Assembly: GCA_016647705.1 (NCBI GenBank)
Contig: CM028336.1
Span: 17,992,880-18,056,879, forward strand
DNA from: Eucommia ulmoides
Taxonomy: Eukaryota > Streptophyta > Magnoliopsida > Garryales > Eucommiaceae
Length of the DNA: 64,000 nucleotides
Reading direction: 5' to 3'
Position numbers and translations under genes: made by a program. Positions 10,960 to 20,740 of the stretch are shown piece after piece. Position 1 is the stretch's first letter, and each line of letters opens with the position of its first letter. The notes beneath the pieces were generated by a model. That model saw nothing but the letters and a program-made list of their open reading frames with translations. It searched no databases and had not been told where the DNA came from.

Positions 10960-11130
10960 CAACACGTTTGTTCATTTTGTCCGCCACAGTCTCCACAATC
11001 TGCACCCAGACTTGTACCATTCCGTTGCAACTCACTGCAACGTTTTCATCAATTGCGTCAGCCACAGTCTTCACAATCTGCCCGCCGACTCTGACCCCTG
11101 TCCGTTGCACCTCACTGCAACGTTTTTGCC
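10960..11130. repeat. Short direct repeats in TR-GAG 3' untranslated part
   Basis: A roughly 72-bp block with GTTGCAACTCACTGCAACG and CCACAGTCTTCACAATCTGC recurs two to three times with small changes. It is non-coding relative to gag. Confidence 0.6.
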
Positions 11131-11199
11131 ACAGAAATACCGTCCGTGACCCGGACTGACCACCAGTCTGCTACCGCAGCAAACCCCGTATGGAGATCT

Positions 11200-11650
11200 C
11201 AACGGTAACCAGCCACCGCCGGTTATTTTTCAGCACGGGCATAGGATGTTTTCCAGAATCCCATGCCCCAAATCAGGAAACACAGCGTACCTGATTTCAG
11301 ACCGTACCCGGTCAAAATTGTTGTCCACTGACAACGTATTTTCAACGTGCACCCAACGACTTGGTCCAACGTTCCGACGTTTCTCCAACAATGTAAGGTT
11401 TCCGTTTGTAAATCGGCAGCACGCCGCCAATTTCAGACCGCTTTTGGTCTGTCCGTTGCGCTCCAGCAACGCAGTGTCAACATTCGTCCAACGACTTGGT
11501 CCAACAATCCAACGTTCCTCCAACGAAGTCAGACGCCCATTTGGAAACCCATAAATAACCAGCCTCCTCCGGTTATTTTTTTCAGCACGGGACATAGGCT
11601 GTTTCCGGTATCCTACATCCCAAACAGGTTCTTTATATACCCGTTTTCAG
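11200..11650. repeat. Internal direct repeats in TR-GAG, units about 140 and 350 bp
   Basis: The block around CACCGCCGGTTATTTTTCAG at about 11206 returns at about 11556 as a CTCCTCCGGTTATTTTTTTC variant, about 350 bp later. Within this, a TTTCAGACC...CCAACGACTTGGTCCAACG segment recurs with a period of about 140 bp (about 11295, 11435 and 11645). The repeats fill the gap between the gag stop and the 3' LTR, where pol would sit in an autonomous element. Confidence 0.7.
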
Positions 11651-12772
11651 ACCACTCCTGGTCTGCTCGTTGTTGTCCACCAACAACGCTGCACCGACGC
11701 GCGCCGTCTCCGATCCAGAGCCTTCCTCGTCTGATTCTACCCGAACCAGCGCTGTCAGTATTTCTTTCTTCGGACAGTCCCTCATCCGGTGAGGACCGTC
11801 GCAGATAAAACAACCCCGGCGTTTACCCGCAGCCGATGTCGGTTGTGATTTTGAACGGGGTCCGTCAGAAACGTCGGCCTGCACGCCTCTGATTTTCCAA
11901 TCCTTCGTGCCCTCGTTCATTTTTTCCTTGCCTTTCCTACCTGACTTCCGGTCTGCTCCGCTACCGTCTCGTGTCAGGTTGTAGTCGGTCAGGCTGTCTG
12001 CCGCCGCCACAGCAGTAGGCAGGTCATGCACGCCTTGCCATCGCAATTCCGCTTGCGCCCATAGTTGCAAGCCGAAAGTAAAATTGAAGAGCTTGTCCTC
12101 TTCCGACATGTTTTTCACATCCAACAGCAAGGATGTGAACTCCTTAACGTACTCATGCACTGATCCGGTGTGCTTGAGTCGCCGTAATTGATCCCGAGCC
12201 ACCCAACTCGAGTTCGTTGGTAGGAACTGCTCCCTGAGTTCCCTCTTCAAGTCTGCCCACGTCGCTACCGTCGAACGTGTGCTGTCAGCCACACGCGTTC
12301 GCCACCACAGCTTTGCGTCGCCCACCATGTACATCGTTGACATGGAGACTTGATCACCGTCACGAACATGAGCAATCTGAAAATATTGCTCCATGTCCCA
12401 TAGGAAGTTCTCCACCTCCTTGGCACTCCGAGTGCCTGAAAATGCCGTTGGTTCCAGCACCTTCATCCGTGCTGGTCCGTCCCCTGACGTGCGCTGTCCA
12501 GCACCATTCTGCTTCAAAACAGCAACTTCATCCTCCACGCTCTTGATGTTGCTTTTCAGAACGTCGACCATCGTAATTACGTCCTCCGCCATGGACGAAA
12601 ATCTGGCCGTTGCATCAGTACAGAATTCCTCAAAAGAATTCTGCAGGTTCACCAGATCGACCCTCAGTTCAGCGTTCTGCACGGACAGCTTTACTGCATC
12701 GTCCGTCGGTGGCGCACCGACGTAGTCCTCCAACGCTTCCAGTCGACTGTTCATACCGGACGCAGGAGCCAT
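11633..12772 (-). CDS. Gag polyprotein of TR-GAG element, 379 aa, intact
   Basis: This is an uninterrupted 379-residue ORF. Residues about 1-95 are Ala/Leu/Glu-rich with heptad-like spacing, suggesting a coiled coil. Residues about 100-270 form a retrotrans_gag/UBN2-type domain, with key segments FLWDMEQYFQIA, DAKLWWRT, TWADLKRELREQFLP, SVHEYVKEFTSLLLDV and FTFGLQLWAQAEL. A Lys/Arg-rich stretch (GRKGKEKMNEGTK) precedes a zinc knuckle, CFICDGPHRMRDC, with spacing CX2CX3HX4C. The order and motifs match plant Ty3/gypsy Gag, which forms the virus-like particle and packages RNA in the cytoplasm. ATG at 12772 lies 144 nt after the PBS; Met7 is an alternative start. No pro/pol follows, so movement must depend on enzymes from another element. 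It is the only intact retroelement ORF in the window. Confidence 0.9.
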   Translation of the reverse strand: MAPASGMNSRLEALEDYVGAPPTDDAVKLSVQNAELRVDLVNLQNSFEEFCTDATARFSSMAEDVITMVDVLKSNIKSVEDEVAVLKQNGAGQRTSGDGPARMKVLEPTAFSGTRSAKEVENFLWDMEQYFQIAHVRDGDQVSMSTMYMVGDAKLWWRTRVADSTRSTVATWADLKRELREQFLPTNSSWVARDQLRRLKHTGSVHEYVKEFTSLLLDVKNMSEEDKLFNFTFGLQLWAQAELRWQGVHDLPTAVAAADSLTDYNLTRDGSGADRKSGRKGKEKMNEGTKDWKIRGVQADVSDGPRSKSQPTSAAGKRRGCFICDGPHRMRDCPKKEILTALVRVESDEEGSGSETARVGAALLVDNNEQTRSGLKTGI

Positions 12773-12900
12773 CCTGCACGTTACTGTTCACCAACAGCAA
12801 AAGAATGTCGATGAACGCCCAACAGATTGGTCCAACGCCTTCGCCCGTTCCTCCAACGTTGTTGGTCGTTTTTGCACCGACGCAGAGCCCACTCGTAGCC
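12773..12900 (-). other. TR-GAG 5' untranslated leader
   Basis: Non-coding leader between the PBS and the gag ATG. It is a candidate packaging-signal region by position only. It contains several copies of the CCAACG/CGTTGG word shared with the LTR. Confidence 0.5.
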
Positions 12901-12916
12901 CTGCTCTGATACCCAC
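12901..12916 (-). promoter_or_regulatory. TR-GAG primer-binding site, initiator tRNA-Met-like
   Basis: Directly after the 5' LTR on the minus strand the sequence reads GTGGGTATCAGAGCAG. The GTATCAGAGC core is complementary to the 3' end of plant initiator tRNA-Met (usual PBS TGGTATCAGAGC). One extra G lies near its start. Confidence 0.85.
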
Positions 12917-14240
12917 TGTCACAGGGTCGAAATTTTCAGCACCAATTTCAACCGAGTGATGGCCTGATCGTTGCACAATCAGTCAGCCCACGGTGAATGC
13001 ACTGCCTCGCAACGGAATTGCACCGACAGAATTGTAAACACACACGTTCCTGTAATGAAATACAACCGGAATGTACCGAAATACTACCGTAACGCACCCA
13101 CGCAACAGTACACACACGTATTACGGGAAAACCCAACCTTGTATTAATAAACTCCGGTTACAAGGAACCAAATACAACACACTGTCTGTAAAATCCGCAG
13201 GCAAGCATTCTCACCTCTAAAAATAGACCATACGTTACAATTTATAGGCAAAAACGGCAGTTGACAGCCCCAACTGCATAGGCAGAAAGATGACACATGT
13301 CCGACACATGTCAGCACCACATGAGTTGGTTTTCCTGTTTGAAAACCAACCAAAACCGCCCAAGAACTGCCCAGAACTGCTCACACATGCACTGCACATG
13401 TCTGGAAACCACCAGTCCATCAGCTCACCAGGTAGCATTCTTCCAGCGTTTTTGCACCATCCCAACGTCTGCCCGTTGCCATCTCGTACCGTAATCTGCC
13501 AACGTTCTCCAACATTTTTCCACGCCGCTGCATGGCCGGAACGTGTCGTTGCGCCCAACGACCTGCCAACGTTCCGTGTGCTATTTTCGCACCAGAATGC
13601 ACCGTTGCCCAACGGTGCGTCATACCGCTACATGACTCAGCCCAAAACGTAGCGTTGCGCCTACGTTCTGTTTTGTTGCATCGTTCTGCCCAACGACGTC
13701 CCAACGCCGTATGCATTTTTCGCACCAAAATGCACCGTCGTTCCCAACAGTCCGTCATGCCGCCCACATGACCCTGTTTACCACGTATCGTTGCGCCTCC
13801 GTTGCACCATTTTGCCTCGGTACCGCACCGAGATCTTTCTTTGGTCCCGTCAATCCCCAACGAGAACCCATTATCAGCAACCTCTGCTAACGCCGCCAAC
13901 GTGCGCCCACGTTGCCCAATAGTGCACCGTTTTGCCGACGCTTGCCCAACAGCTTGGTCTAGCGCCGCACAGCTCCTCCAACGTGTGTTGCCGCGTCCAA
14001 GGCACCGTTTACAACCTAGTGTTGCACCTGCGTTGCACCATTTTGCCTCGGTCCCGCACCGAGGTCTTCCACACTGCCCAACACCCGCCGGTGTTGTGCA
14101 ACAACGCTGCTGCCCAACGGTAGGCACCAATCTGGTGCCCTTTTTGCCAACGAACCCATCCGTGCTGCATGCACCATGTCTGGTAGCAAATCGCACCAAG
14201 TTGGTGCTGTTTGGTCCTCCAGCATTGTTAGGGTCTAACA
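12917..14240 (-). repeat. TR-GAG 5' LTR
   Basis: This is the right copy of the direct repeat, 1324 bp, the same length as the other LTR. By eye I count about 30 differences, mostly transitions, consistent with decay at methylated cytosines. The TATA motif lies at 13240-13246 on the minus strand and would drive the gag transcript. Confidence 0.95.
13240..13246 (-). promoter_or_regulatory. LTR TATA box (5' LTR)
   Basis: TATAAAT on the minus strand is the presumed promoter element for transcription of the TR-GAG RNA. About 470 nt separate it from the gag ATG at 12772. Confidence 0.6.
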
Positions 14241-14245
14241 GTAGT
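14241..14245. repeat. Target-site duplication (right), GTAGT
   Basis: Exact copy of the 5 bp at 9496-9500, directly after the right LTR terminus GGGTCTAACA. Confidence 0.95.
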
Positions 14246-16136
14246 CCACTAAGAAATTTATTTGGGATGGAGCTCCATAAACCTAAGGTTGGCCTTTAAC
14301 TGGCAATATAAGGTGGTGTCCTGTAAAAAACTCACAATGAACTTATCTTTATCAAGATAACATGCAAAGAACAGACTAATGAGTTCTTTTAACTGGCAAT
14401 GTGGTAAACTCATTAGGACTAGCTTGGACTATGCCGGGTGGGTGTAACTTAACTGCGAAAGTACCTTTATCTAGGAATGCGGGATATATTCAAACTAGAG
14501 ACCAAATATGAATTAAATCTTATGCAAAAGGTAAGATAAATTAGTTGCACATCCTCTAAGAATTGGTAGTCCCTTAACTGGCGATCTGGGGTCCGAGTGA
14601 TAATATTAAGATTATCCAACTCACCTCAAGGTACATCTGTAATATAACCATTTCTCTAGTAGGATGCGAGATTCAAAAAATTAGTGGGAGTACATTTAGA
14701 TTCATTAAAAATTCTAATTAATCTGAAGTTAAATGTACAATACTTTTTTGTTCATTTTGTTTACTAGTTATATTTCTTTATATAGATAATAAAGAACTAA
14801 ACCACTTATTGAAGTCGTTGAGAAAATTAATTAATCAGACCCAAGTTCTTAGATTAATTATGGAAATTAAAATTCGTTTTAACTTCCAAAAGTTTAGGAT
14901 AAGTTTTGTGTGATCCAGTTGTGTCACGAAACAAACATTAAAGAGAAATATGTAACTATTTGATAATAACGGAAGGATTATAAGCAGTATTTATGCTATT
15001 AGATATTCTCAAACAGCAAGTTCTAGATACATTACGAAAGTTTGTAGAACTCATATTTGACTGTGAATGCTTGGAGTCTCTCTATGGCAAGCACAGTTGT
15101 GCTGAAATATATAACATCTCCAAAAGAATTCTTTCAGGTCGAATGGAGGTAGTAGCATGTTCTAGTGGGCTTTGGACCAATATAATTAGCCATAGCTAAG
15201 ACTTGAAGGATTCAGGATCCCTTCAGATCCCGAAACTGGCCGAAGATTAATTTTTATAGAAATGTCGAATCCATTTTCTTAGTTTATTGTAAGCTTAGAC
15301 ATGAGAAATTTAGAAGTCATTCTTCCTGTACTTCTATATTTGTTGAAGATCATCATAGGATCTTGAAAATCCAAAGTGATTGTTTCTCATTTAGAATGAG
15401 ACTTCTTTCTCCAATAAGAAGTAAGAGAGGACCTTGTTTCTTCTTAGGAGCCAAAAGGTTAAATTTATAAAATAAATAAATTCGATAAAGGAAAATGCTT
15501 TTCACTCTATTCAAATTGAGTATTGGAAATGAAACTTTAGAATTTTTTGGTTTTCAAAAACATAGTTGTAGAAAGAATGTTGTAAAGTATAAATGATCAA
15601 GAAATGAATCTAAAGGATGCCTGGTACATACTAGTGAGTGTGGGCTCATGGGGTTTAGAATCTCAATATGTTTTTCATAAATCACAACCCTTACTCAACC
15701 TTGGGTTTGATGTGTCTATTAAGATGCAAGTTTGAATACTTAAAGTAATTTAGAGAATTCAGATTTGAAGTAGAAAAACAAAAAAAATAAAAAATAAAAA
15801 AATGTATTAAGGTTCTACGATTAAATCAAAGAGACAAATACTTATCCATTAAATTTAGGATCATTTACGGAACATTGTATACTTTTAAATAGGCTCCTCA
15901 TGACAAATAATTAGATGATATATCATAAATGAGAATATCATATCCTATTATATATGGTTAGATCGATAATGAGTCACATTGATTAACCTATTTTTGGAAA
16001 ATTCTCTCTTTCGACAGTAGTGTATTTAATAAATAATGTTCCTACTAATTTTATTCTAGAGACATTGTGTGAGATATGATATGGGCAGAACTTGAGTCTT
16101 AAGTTGATGAGATTTGAATGGTTAAGTGATAAATGT
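14246..16136. other. AT-rich retroelement-like DNA, no gene
   Basis: This is the continuation of the sequence interrupted by the TR-GAG. Phrases such as TTTAACTGGCAAT or TTAACTGGCGAT recur (about 14297, 14390 and 14573), suggesting a decayed short repeat. I recognise no coding domain. By position it could be the LTR and leader of the decayed plus-strand copia whose pol is readable from 17700. The open frame at 14993-15199 has no known domain. Confidence 0.35.
16132..16136. repeat. TSD TTAAG, left side of solo-LTR copy 1
   Basis: TTAAG precedes the TGATAAATG terminus and recurs exactly at 17530-17534. Confidence 0.85.
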
Positions 16137-17529
16137 AATTTACCTATCTATTTCCAAACCAAATTTGTTAATTTTCGAGTATGTTTATTACGTTTTAATA
16201 CATTTTTATGTATTTTTGTATAAATCAGGTGTGTGGGGTGAAAAGGTATGAAAACGGATAATAAACGATCAAATTAGATCAAGAACGGTGGGAACGGTGG
16301 AAAAACAAGCATAAAGGAAAAATTCAGAAAACCAGCCCACCACCGCGGTAGTCAATATACAGAGAAGGCCAAATGTTGCTGAAAAGCCACCGCTGCAACA
16401 GTGAGATCCACCGCCACAGCGGTAAAAGAACAGAAAGGCTTCTGATCCCACCGCTGTGTCCACTGCTAAGGTTGTGACCCAATTGACATACTCACTGCCG
16501 CGGCGGTGACTCTACACACAATTTAGATATTTATTTAGATATTTTAAGCCCCTATATATTCCTCCCTCCTCTATTTCGACCAATAGAGAGCTTATTAGAG
16601 ACTCCTTAGGGTTAGGATATTTTGAGAGTGTTTTAGGGAGTGCTCAACTAATTCCAAAGGAGAAGAACACGTTACAAAGAAGGAGAAGCGATCGTTGAGT
16701 GGTTTTAACGGCAAATCTTCAGACTACGGCTAAGTTGCTTTCGTTTCTCCTTTTATTTTCTTAACTTTGATAGTTTGTTGAGCATGTTTAGCTCTATTCT
16801 TGTTGTAAAAATGGTTTTGGCCATGAGCTAAATAGATTTTGTCTAAGGAATTAATAATATTTATGAAATCGTTGTCTGTTTGAGTTGTGTTTCGTTAATG
16901 GTTGTTCTTCGCTATTTCAATTGTGTTTACCGTTATTCTTTGATTATATGCTTCTTTAGATATATAGAGAATACCGGGTTTGACACTCGGGAGAGGTAAT
17001 CCTGAATTCAGACTAGGATAAACACAATGCGACGATCTAATAACCTGGGAGGGAGTTAGAAAGTGTGCAATCAATGACGTTGGGGCAAGACTCATGTGAC
17101 CTAGTGTCTTTGAGACGTTGAGGGGGACTTATTTGTTGACGCGAAATTGCATATTCACTCGTCTTACACTCGGGAGAGGTGGCGAGCGAGTTTACGACAC
17201 AAATATTGTCGGATAGGTCAAACGACGTTATTGTAAACTAAATGAGACTAAACACATTTTTGTAAGCAAAGTTAATCCCTAGACAATATTTTTCCTAAAA
17301 CATCTCAATATAATATTAGTATAGTTAGATTAATTAACTTAGTATTAGTATTTATTAATTATAAACTTCATTTTTATCGCCTAAATAAAGTTAAGTTATG
17401 ACAATCGCAGTACTCGATAATAATCTCAACCAATCCCTGTGGATACGACAGCCCCTACTCCTTTCAATTTATACTAAAACTTGACCCGTACACTTGCGGT
17501 GAAAGTGGCGAAGTGAAATTCCGCCACCA
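16137..17529 (+). mobile_element. Solo LTR, dispersed family copy 1 (1393 bp)
   Basis: This TG...CA element starts TGATAAATG and ends CCGCCACCA, with a perfect TTAAG duplication on both sides. It has no coding domain and no internal terminal repeat, so a solo LTR is the simplest reading. Going 5' to 3': a short conserved 5' block; an array of GC-type palindromes (about 16336-16510; core like CACCGC..GCGGTG); a TATA box (CTATATATTCC, about 16551); then a long transcribed-looking part. That part holds two ACACTCGGGAGAGGT blocks (about 16985 and 17165). A CCCTGTGGATACGA block and an ACTTGACC...ACTTGCG block lie near the 3' end. Homologous copies sit at 24618-26228, 46333-47753 and 63252-64000. 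Confidence 0.85.
16336..16510. repeat. GC-palindrome array in solo-LTR copy 1
   Basis: Five to six imperfect inverted motifs of the form CCACCGC-N-GCGGTG lie at 16336-16510, immediately upstream of the LTR TATA box. The central bases vary between units. Confidence 0.7.
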
Positions 17530-17534
17530 TTAAG
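17530..17534. repeat. TSD TTAAG, right side of solo-LTR copy 1
   Basis: Matches 16132-16136 exactly. Confidence 0.85.
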
Positions 17535-17699
17535 CTCATTACTAGTACGTTGGAATTGAAAACTCATGATTGTTGCTTTGGTATGTATCTATGGAAACTT
17601 TGGTACACCAATTCTATCATTCAAATAAACAAAAGTTGTTTATGGAAATGCTATATTATGGAGAAATAGTTTCTCAAATCATTTGGCATTATGAAGGAT

Positions 17700-19324
17700 A
17701 TAAATAGACGAGTTGTCGGACACCGTCACAACAAATAATATAGTTTCTCGGAGACCTTTTATAGTAAATACACCTAGTACACAATTTTTTTGTAAGGATA
17801 GCAGGACATCCACATGATTTGATGGATGTATTAGATATTTCAGTTAAGATGATGAGGAGTTGTTTTCATTGGAAGCTAACAAACTTACCAGTTACAAAGT
17901 TGATGACGTTGGACATCATGAAAGTAAAATAACTATAAAATCATAGATGGATTGTATGAACAATTAATCGAATTTAGGCATAGATGGTGATGTGAACATA
18001 CATAAAACAAGGTTAATGAGTATAATGTGTCACAATGTCAAGAAATCAATATTGTAGAGAACCTTGACGCCAATGACTATGTAATGGACCTTCAAGATTT
18101 AATTAGCTATTATTGTACACTTTGGTTATGAAATATAGCATATTAATGTAGAAATTTCAATGGCAACATTGTAGACGATATTTACATAAATCAATTGAGG
18201 GCTTCATAATGAATTATGAAAGTCATTAAGTGTAAAAGTTGCAAAAGTTCATTATGGACGAAGGAAAAATTACCAAAACTTGGAATTTTTATTTTTTACA
18301 GGCCAGTTAAAATCTTTTGGCTATGTTAAAAACGATAGATGATTTAAGTATGTACATTAATAGGATGAATAATCGGAAACTTTAAATTTGTAGAGAACAC
18401 TATGATCTTGGAATGGAATGTTATTCCTGGATATAGTATAATTTCAATAAATTTTCTCCATAAGAACTTGGAAATAGCTTCCTTAATATAAGAGATAAAG
18501 GTCTATAGAAATAGACCGAGAATGATGCATAGATTTATGAATCCCTGTACATAGGGTCAATGCCAAAAAAAAAACAAAAAAAACTAATGAGGACCTCTAC
18601 TAATCAATGACGTGAGTTTAAAAGACACTAGTTAAGAGAGATATGATGAAGATGATTCTATATGCTTTGGTAATTGAAAATCTCATATATTATGTGCTAT
18701 GTACTTGATTTAGTATCAGACACACCGTTAGCTTGACTAGCGGATATTAATCTTATTCAAATTGAGAATACTGAATGATGTATAAATATATTCTAAAGTA
18801 CTTTAGAAGATGGAGGATAGATTTATAGAAATGGAGAATGAGAATAACAAATTGATGGATTTGCAAAATCGGATTGCAAGTTCGATGCAAATGACTGTTA
18901 GTATTTTTTAGCATATAAATATAAATTGATAGGTGTGGTTGTTAGTGGAAGAAGTTATGAATTAGATCCAAGACTTCAGATTCTATTATGGAGGCTAAGT
19001 TCATTTCTACATATGATGCAACTAATAATTGTGCAAGAATTTTGAAGTTCGATTGACGAACTTGGTTCCAACCATTGAGTCATTATACTTTGGTATTGTG
19101 ACAAAATGATTCTATAGTTAAGGTTAAGGAACCTAGATTTAATCAATATCTAAACACCAGGAACAACGTTTTCATGTATTCATTGAAAGTTGATATATCT
19201 ATTTAGAAAGTAAGCTCAACGATTAACGTGATGGATCTACTTACTTGGGGCCCTAACCCAACAGTAGTTAGCTAGAGGAAGTATTGGATACTTTACCTGA
19301 TTAGTTATAGTGCTAGTAGGAGAT
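17700..19324 (+). pseudogene. Decayed copia RT/RNase H, Angela/Tork-like
   Basis: Many stops are present, but the order of copia pol landmarks survives. A linker resembling 'SEMDSMxxNxVW' lies around 17940. An RT start like 'YKxRLVxKGYxQ...ETFSPV' is at about 18003-18080. 'MDVKTAFLNGNxxDDIYINQ' appears in the form NGNIVDDIYINQ at about 18160-18200. 'LGEASY.LGIKVYRDR' is at about 18475-18520 and 'SLMYAMLCTRPDI' at about 18680-18720. 'HWTAVK.ILKYLRRTKDY' is at about 18775-18830. The RNase H 'DSTMEAEYIA...LYCDNxGAI..KEPR' is at about 18985-19140. A purine-rich AGTAGGAGA before TGTTGGGGA (19325) marks the PPT/3' LTR start. Confidence 0.75.
19314..19324 (+). promoter_or_regulatory. Copia polypurine tract before 3' LTR
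   Basis: AGTAGGAGAT followed by TGTTGGGGAT matches the usual 'AGTGGGAGAT|TGTTGG' PPT/LTR junction of copia elements. It fixes the LTR start at about 19325. Confidence 0.6.
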
Positions 19325-20740
19325 TGTTGGGGATAAACTCTATAAATAATCCTACTTAGGCTTATTTTTGGTAATTATCTCAAAAAAATCCTGATATTTC
19401 ATGTGCTAATAAGGTATTTTACATATCACCATAGATGTATTATATAGCTATTTAGATTCCATATATATTAAATTGAAATGACTTAGCTTAATGATATTAA
19501 AAGAAGTGAGATCGTAGACATTTGGTAATTGGTATCCTAAATCTTCATAATCATAGGATTATGAATTGGTACTTAGTAATTCAAATAGATTAGCTTGTGT
19601 GGTTTTTTCCCTGAATATCAAATCTATCGATATGAGAAATTGGAACAATAACAAGGGGGATTGTTAGAAAGTAACAAGGGCATAAACTTGATCGTCCAAG
19701 ATATCCCACATGGTAGCTTTGCTAAATGGCAAAATAGAATAGATGAGTTGTGATTGTACTTATGATCTTTAGACTTGAGGTATTGTGTATCACATGTATG
19801 CGTACCTATATTTTGATTATATTGACCACTGTTTTTTACCATAAAACTTTAAAAGTATTCATTGAGTAAAGTAAAACATACATGTGAAAATATGAGTATA
19901 CAACATAGGATCTATCATTCTAAATAAAGAGGGACATGTTATATGTGACTAGATCTAATATTATTCAACCAAGACTCTGGCAAGTGTGACAATTGTGATG
20001 AGATTCGAATTGGTATCATAAGAAATCATATTATCAATCAATATACATATGATTGAACTAGAATTTTTTACTTTATCCATATCCCATTGGTTTTTCAGTA
20101 GCTAAAGATAGAAAGGTTATACAGTACAAGAATCATAATCGAGGGGGTTCTATTGGTGAAATTTCTATCAACTGGATACAATTGTGATATTTGGGTAGAC
20201 GTGACTCATAATCGGAGAAAATTTCGTCGAAATTTTTTCTCTACAGGGGTGAAACAGATCTATCTCAGATCTTTAAAATTAGAATTAGATTCCTAGATAT
20301 TCCACCGACACTATCCTTATGGTGTTTCTCATGTAGATATTCTTAGAGGCAAGACATTTGTGTTGCTTATGAGATAATCAAACTCGATTGCTGATTCAGG
20401 ATCAGGCAGCCGTTCTTGGAAAAGCTTTCTCAAATCATGCCTCGGGATTAACTAACTTAGAGGGTGAAACAACGAAAGATGTATAAATTTTAAATGAGAT
20501 TTAATCTTTATATTGTTTATTTTGCTTTATATTAATACAGATAGATCCAGGTTTAAGGAACCTTATTTATTAAATGGATTTTTTTGTATTCAATTGCATA
20601 AATTTTTAGATTTTAATATTCGGTTCCTTCAGAAGGGCCAATTAAATATCGTGAATAATGATCTATTACTCCCATATCTTACAAAATCCAAAACATTCAG
20701 AGGGATTGACCAAGATTTATAGATAACTTGCAAAATTAAG
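19325..20740 (+). repeat. Probable 3' LTR of the decayed copia plus unassigned sequence
   Basis: The region starts with a TGTTGGGG LTR terminus after the PPT. The far end was not found and no matching 5' LTR was recognised upstream. Short open frames at 19624-19842 (minus) and 20513-20722 (plus) have no recognisable domain. Confidence 0.4.

Larger units (their letters stand above)
9501..14240 (-). mobile_element. Complete non-autonomous LTR retrotransposon, TR-GAG type
   Basis: The element is 4740 bp, bounded by two direct LTRs of exactly 1324 bp (9501-10824 and 12917-14240). Its termini are TGTTAG...TGACA in sense orientation and it is flanked by perfect GTAGT duplications. It reads on the minus strand: 5' LTR on the right, initiator-tRNA-Met-like PBS, one intact gag ORF, about 0.8 kb of repeat-rich sequence, a purine-rich tract, then the 3' LTR. 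There is no protease, RT, RNase H or integrase, which fits the TR-GAG class of plant elements that encode only Gag. By eye the LTRs differ by about 30 substitutions and no indels, so insertion was fairly recent. It is visibly more GC-rich than its surroundings. Confidence 0.93.

Noticed and set aside
12277-12909. Plus-strand open frames over the gag region
   Set aside because: These are shadows of the intact minus-strand gag with no recognisable domain.
9496-14245. TR-GAG as a host gene pair duplicated in tandem
   Set aside because: Exact TSD, PBS, PPT and TG..CA ends show that the duplicated 1324-bp units are LTRs.
16336-16510. Possible CRISPR-like array or tRNA-like hairpins in the palindrome-rich region
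   Set aside because: Units are irregular, spacers are not uniform, the context is a plant LTR, and no cas genes or tRNA arms are present.
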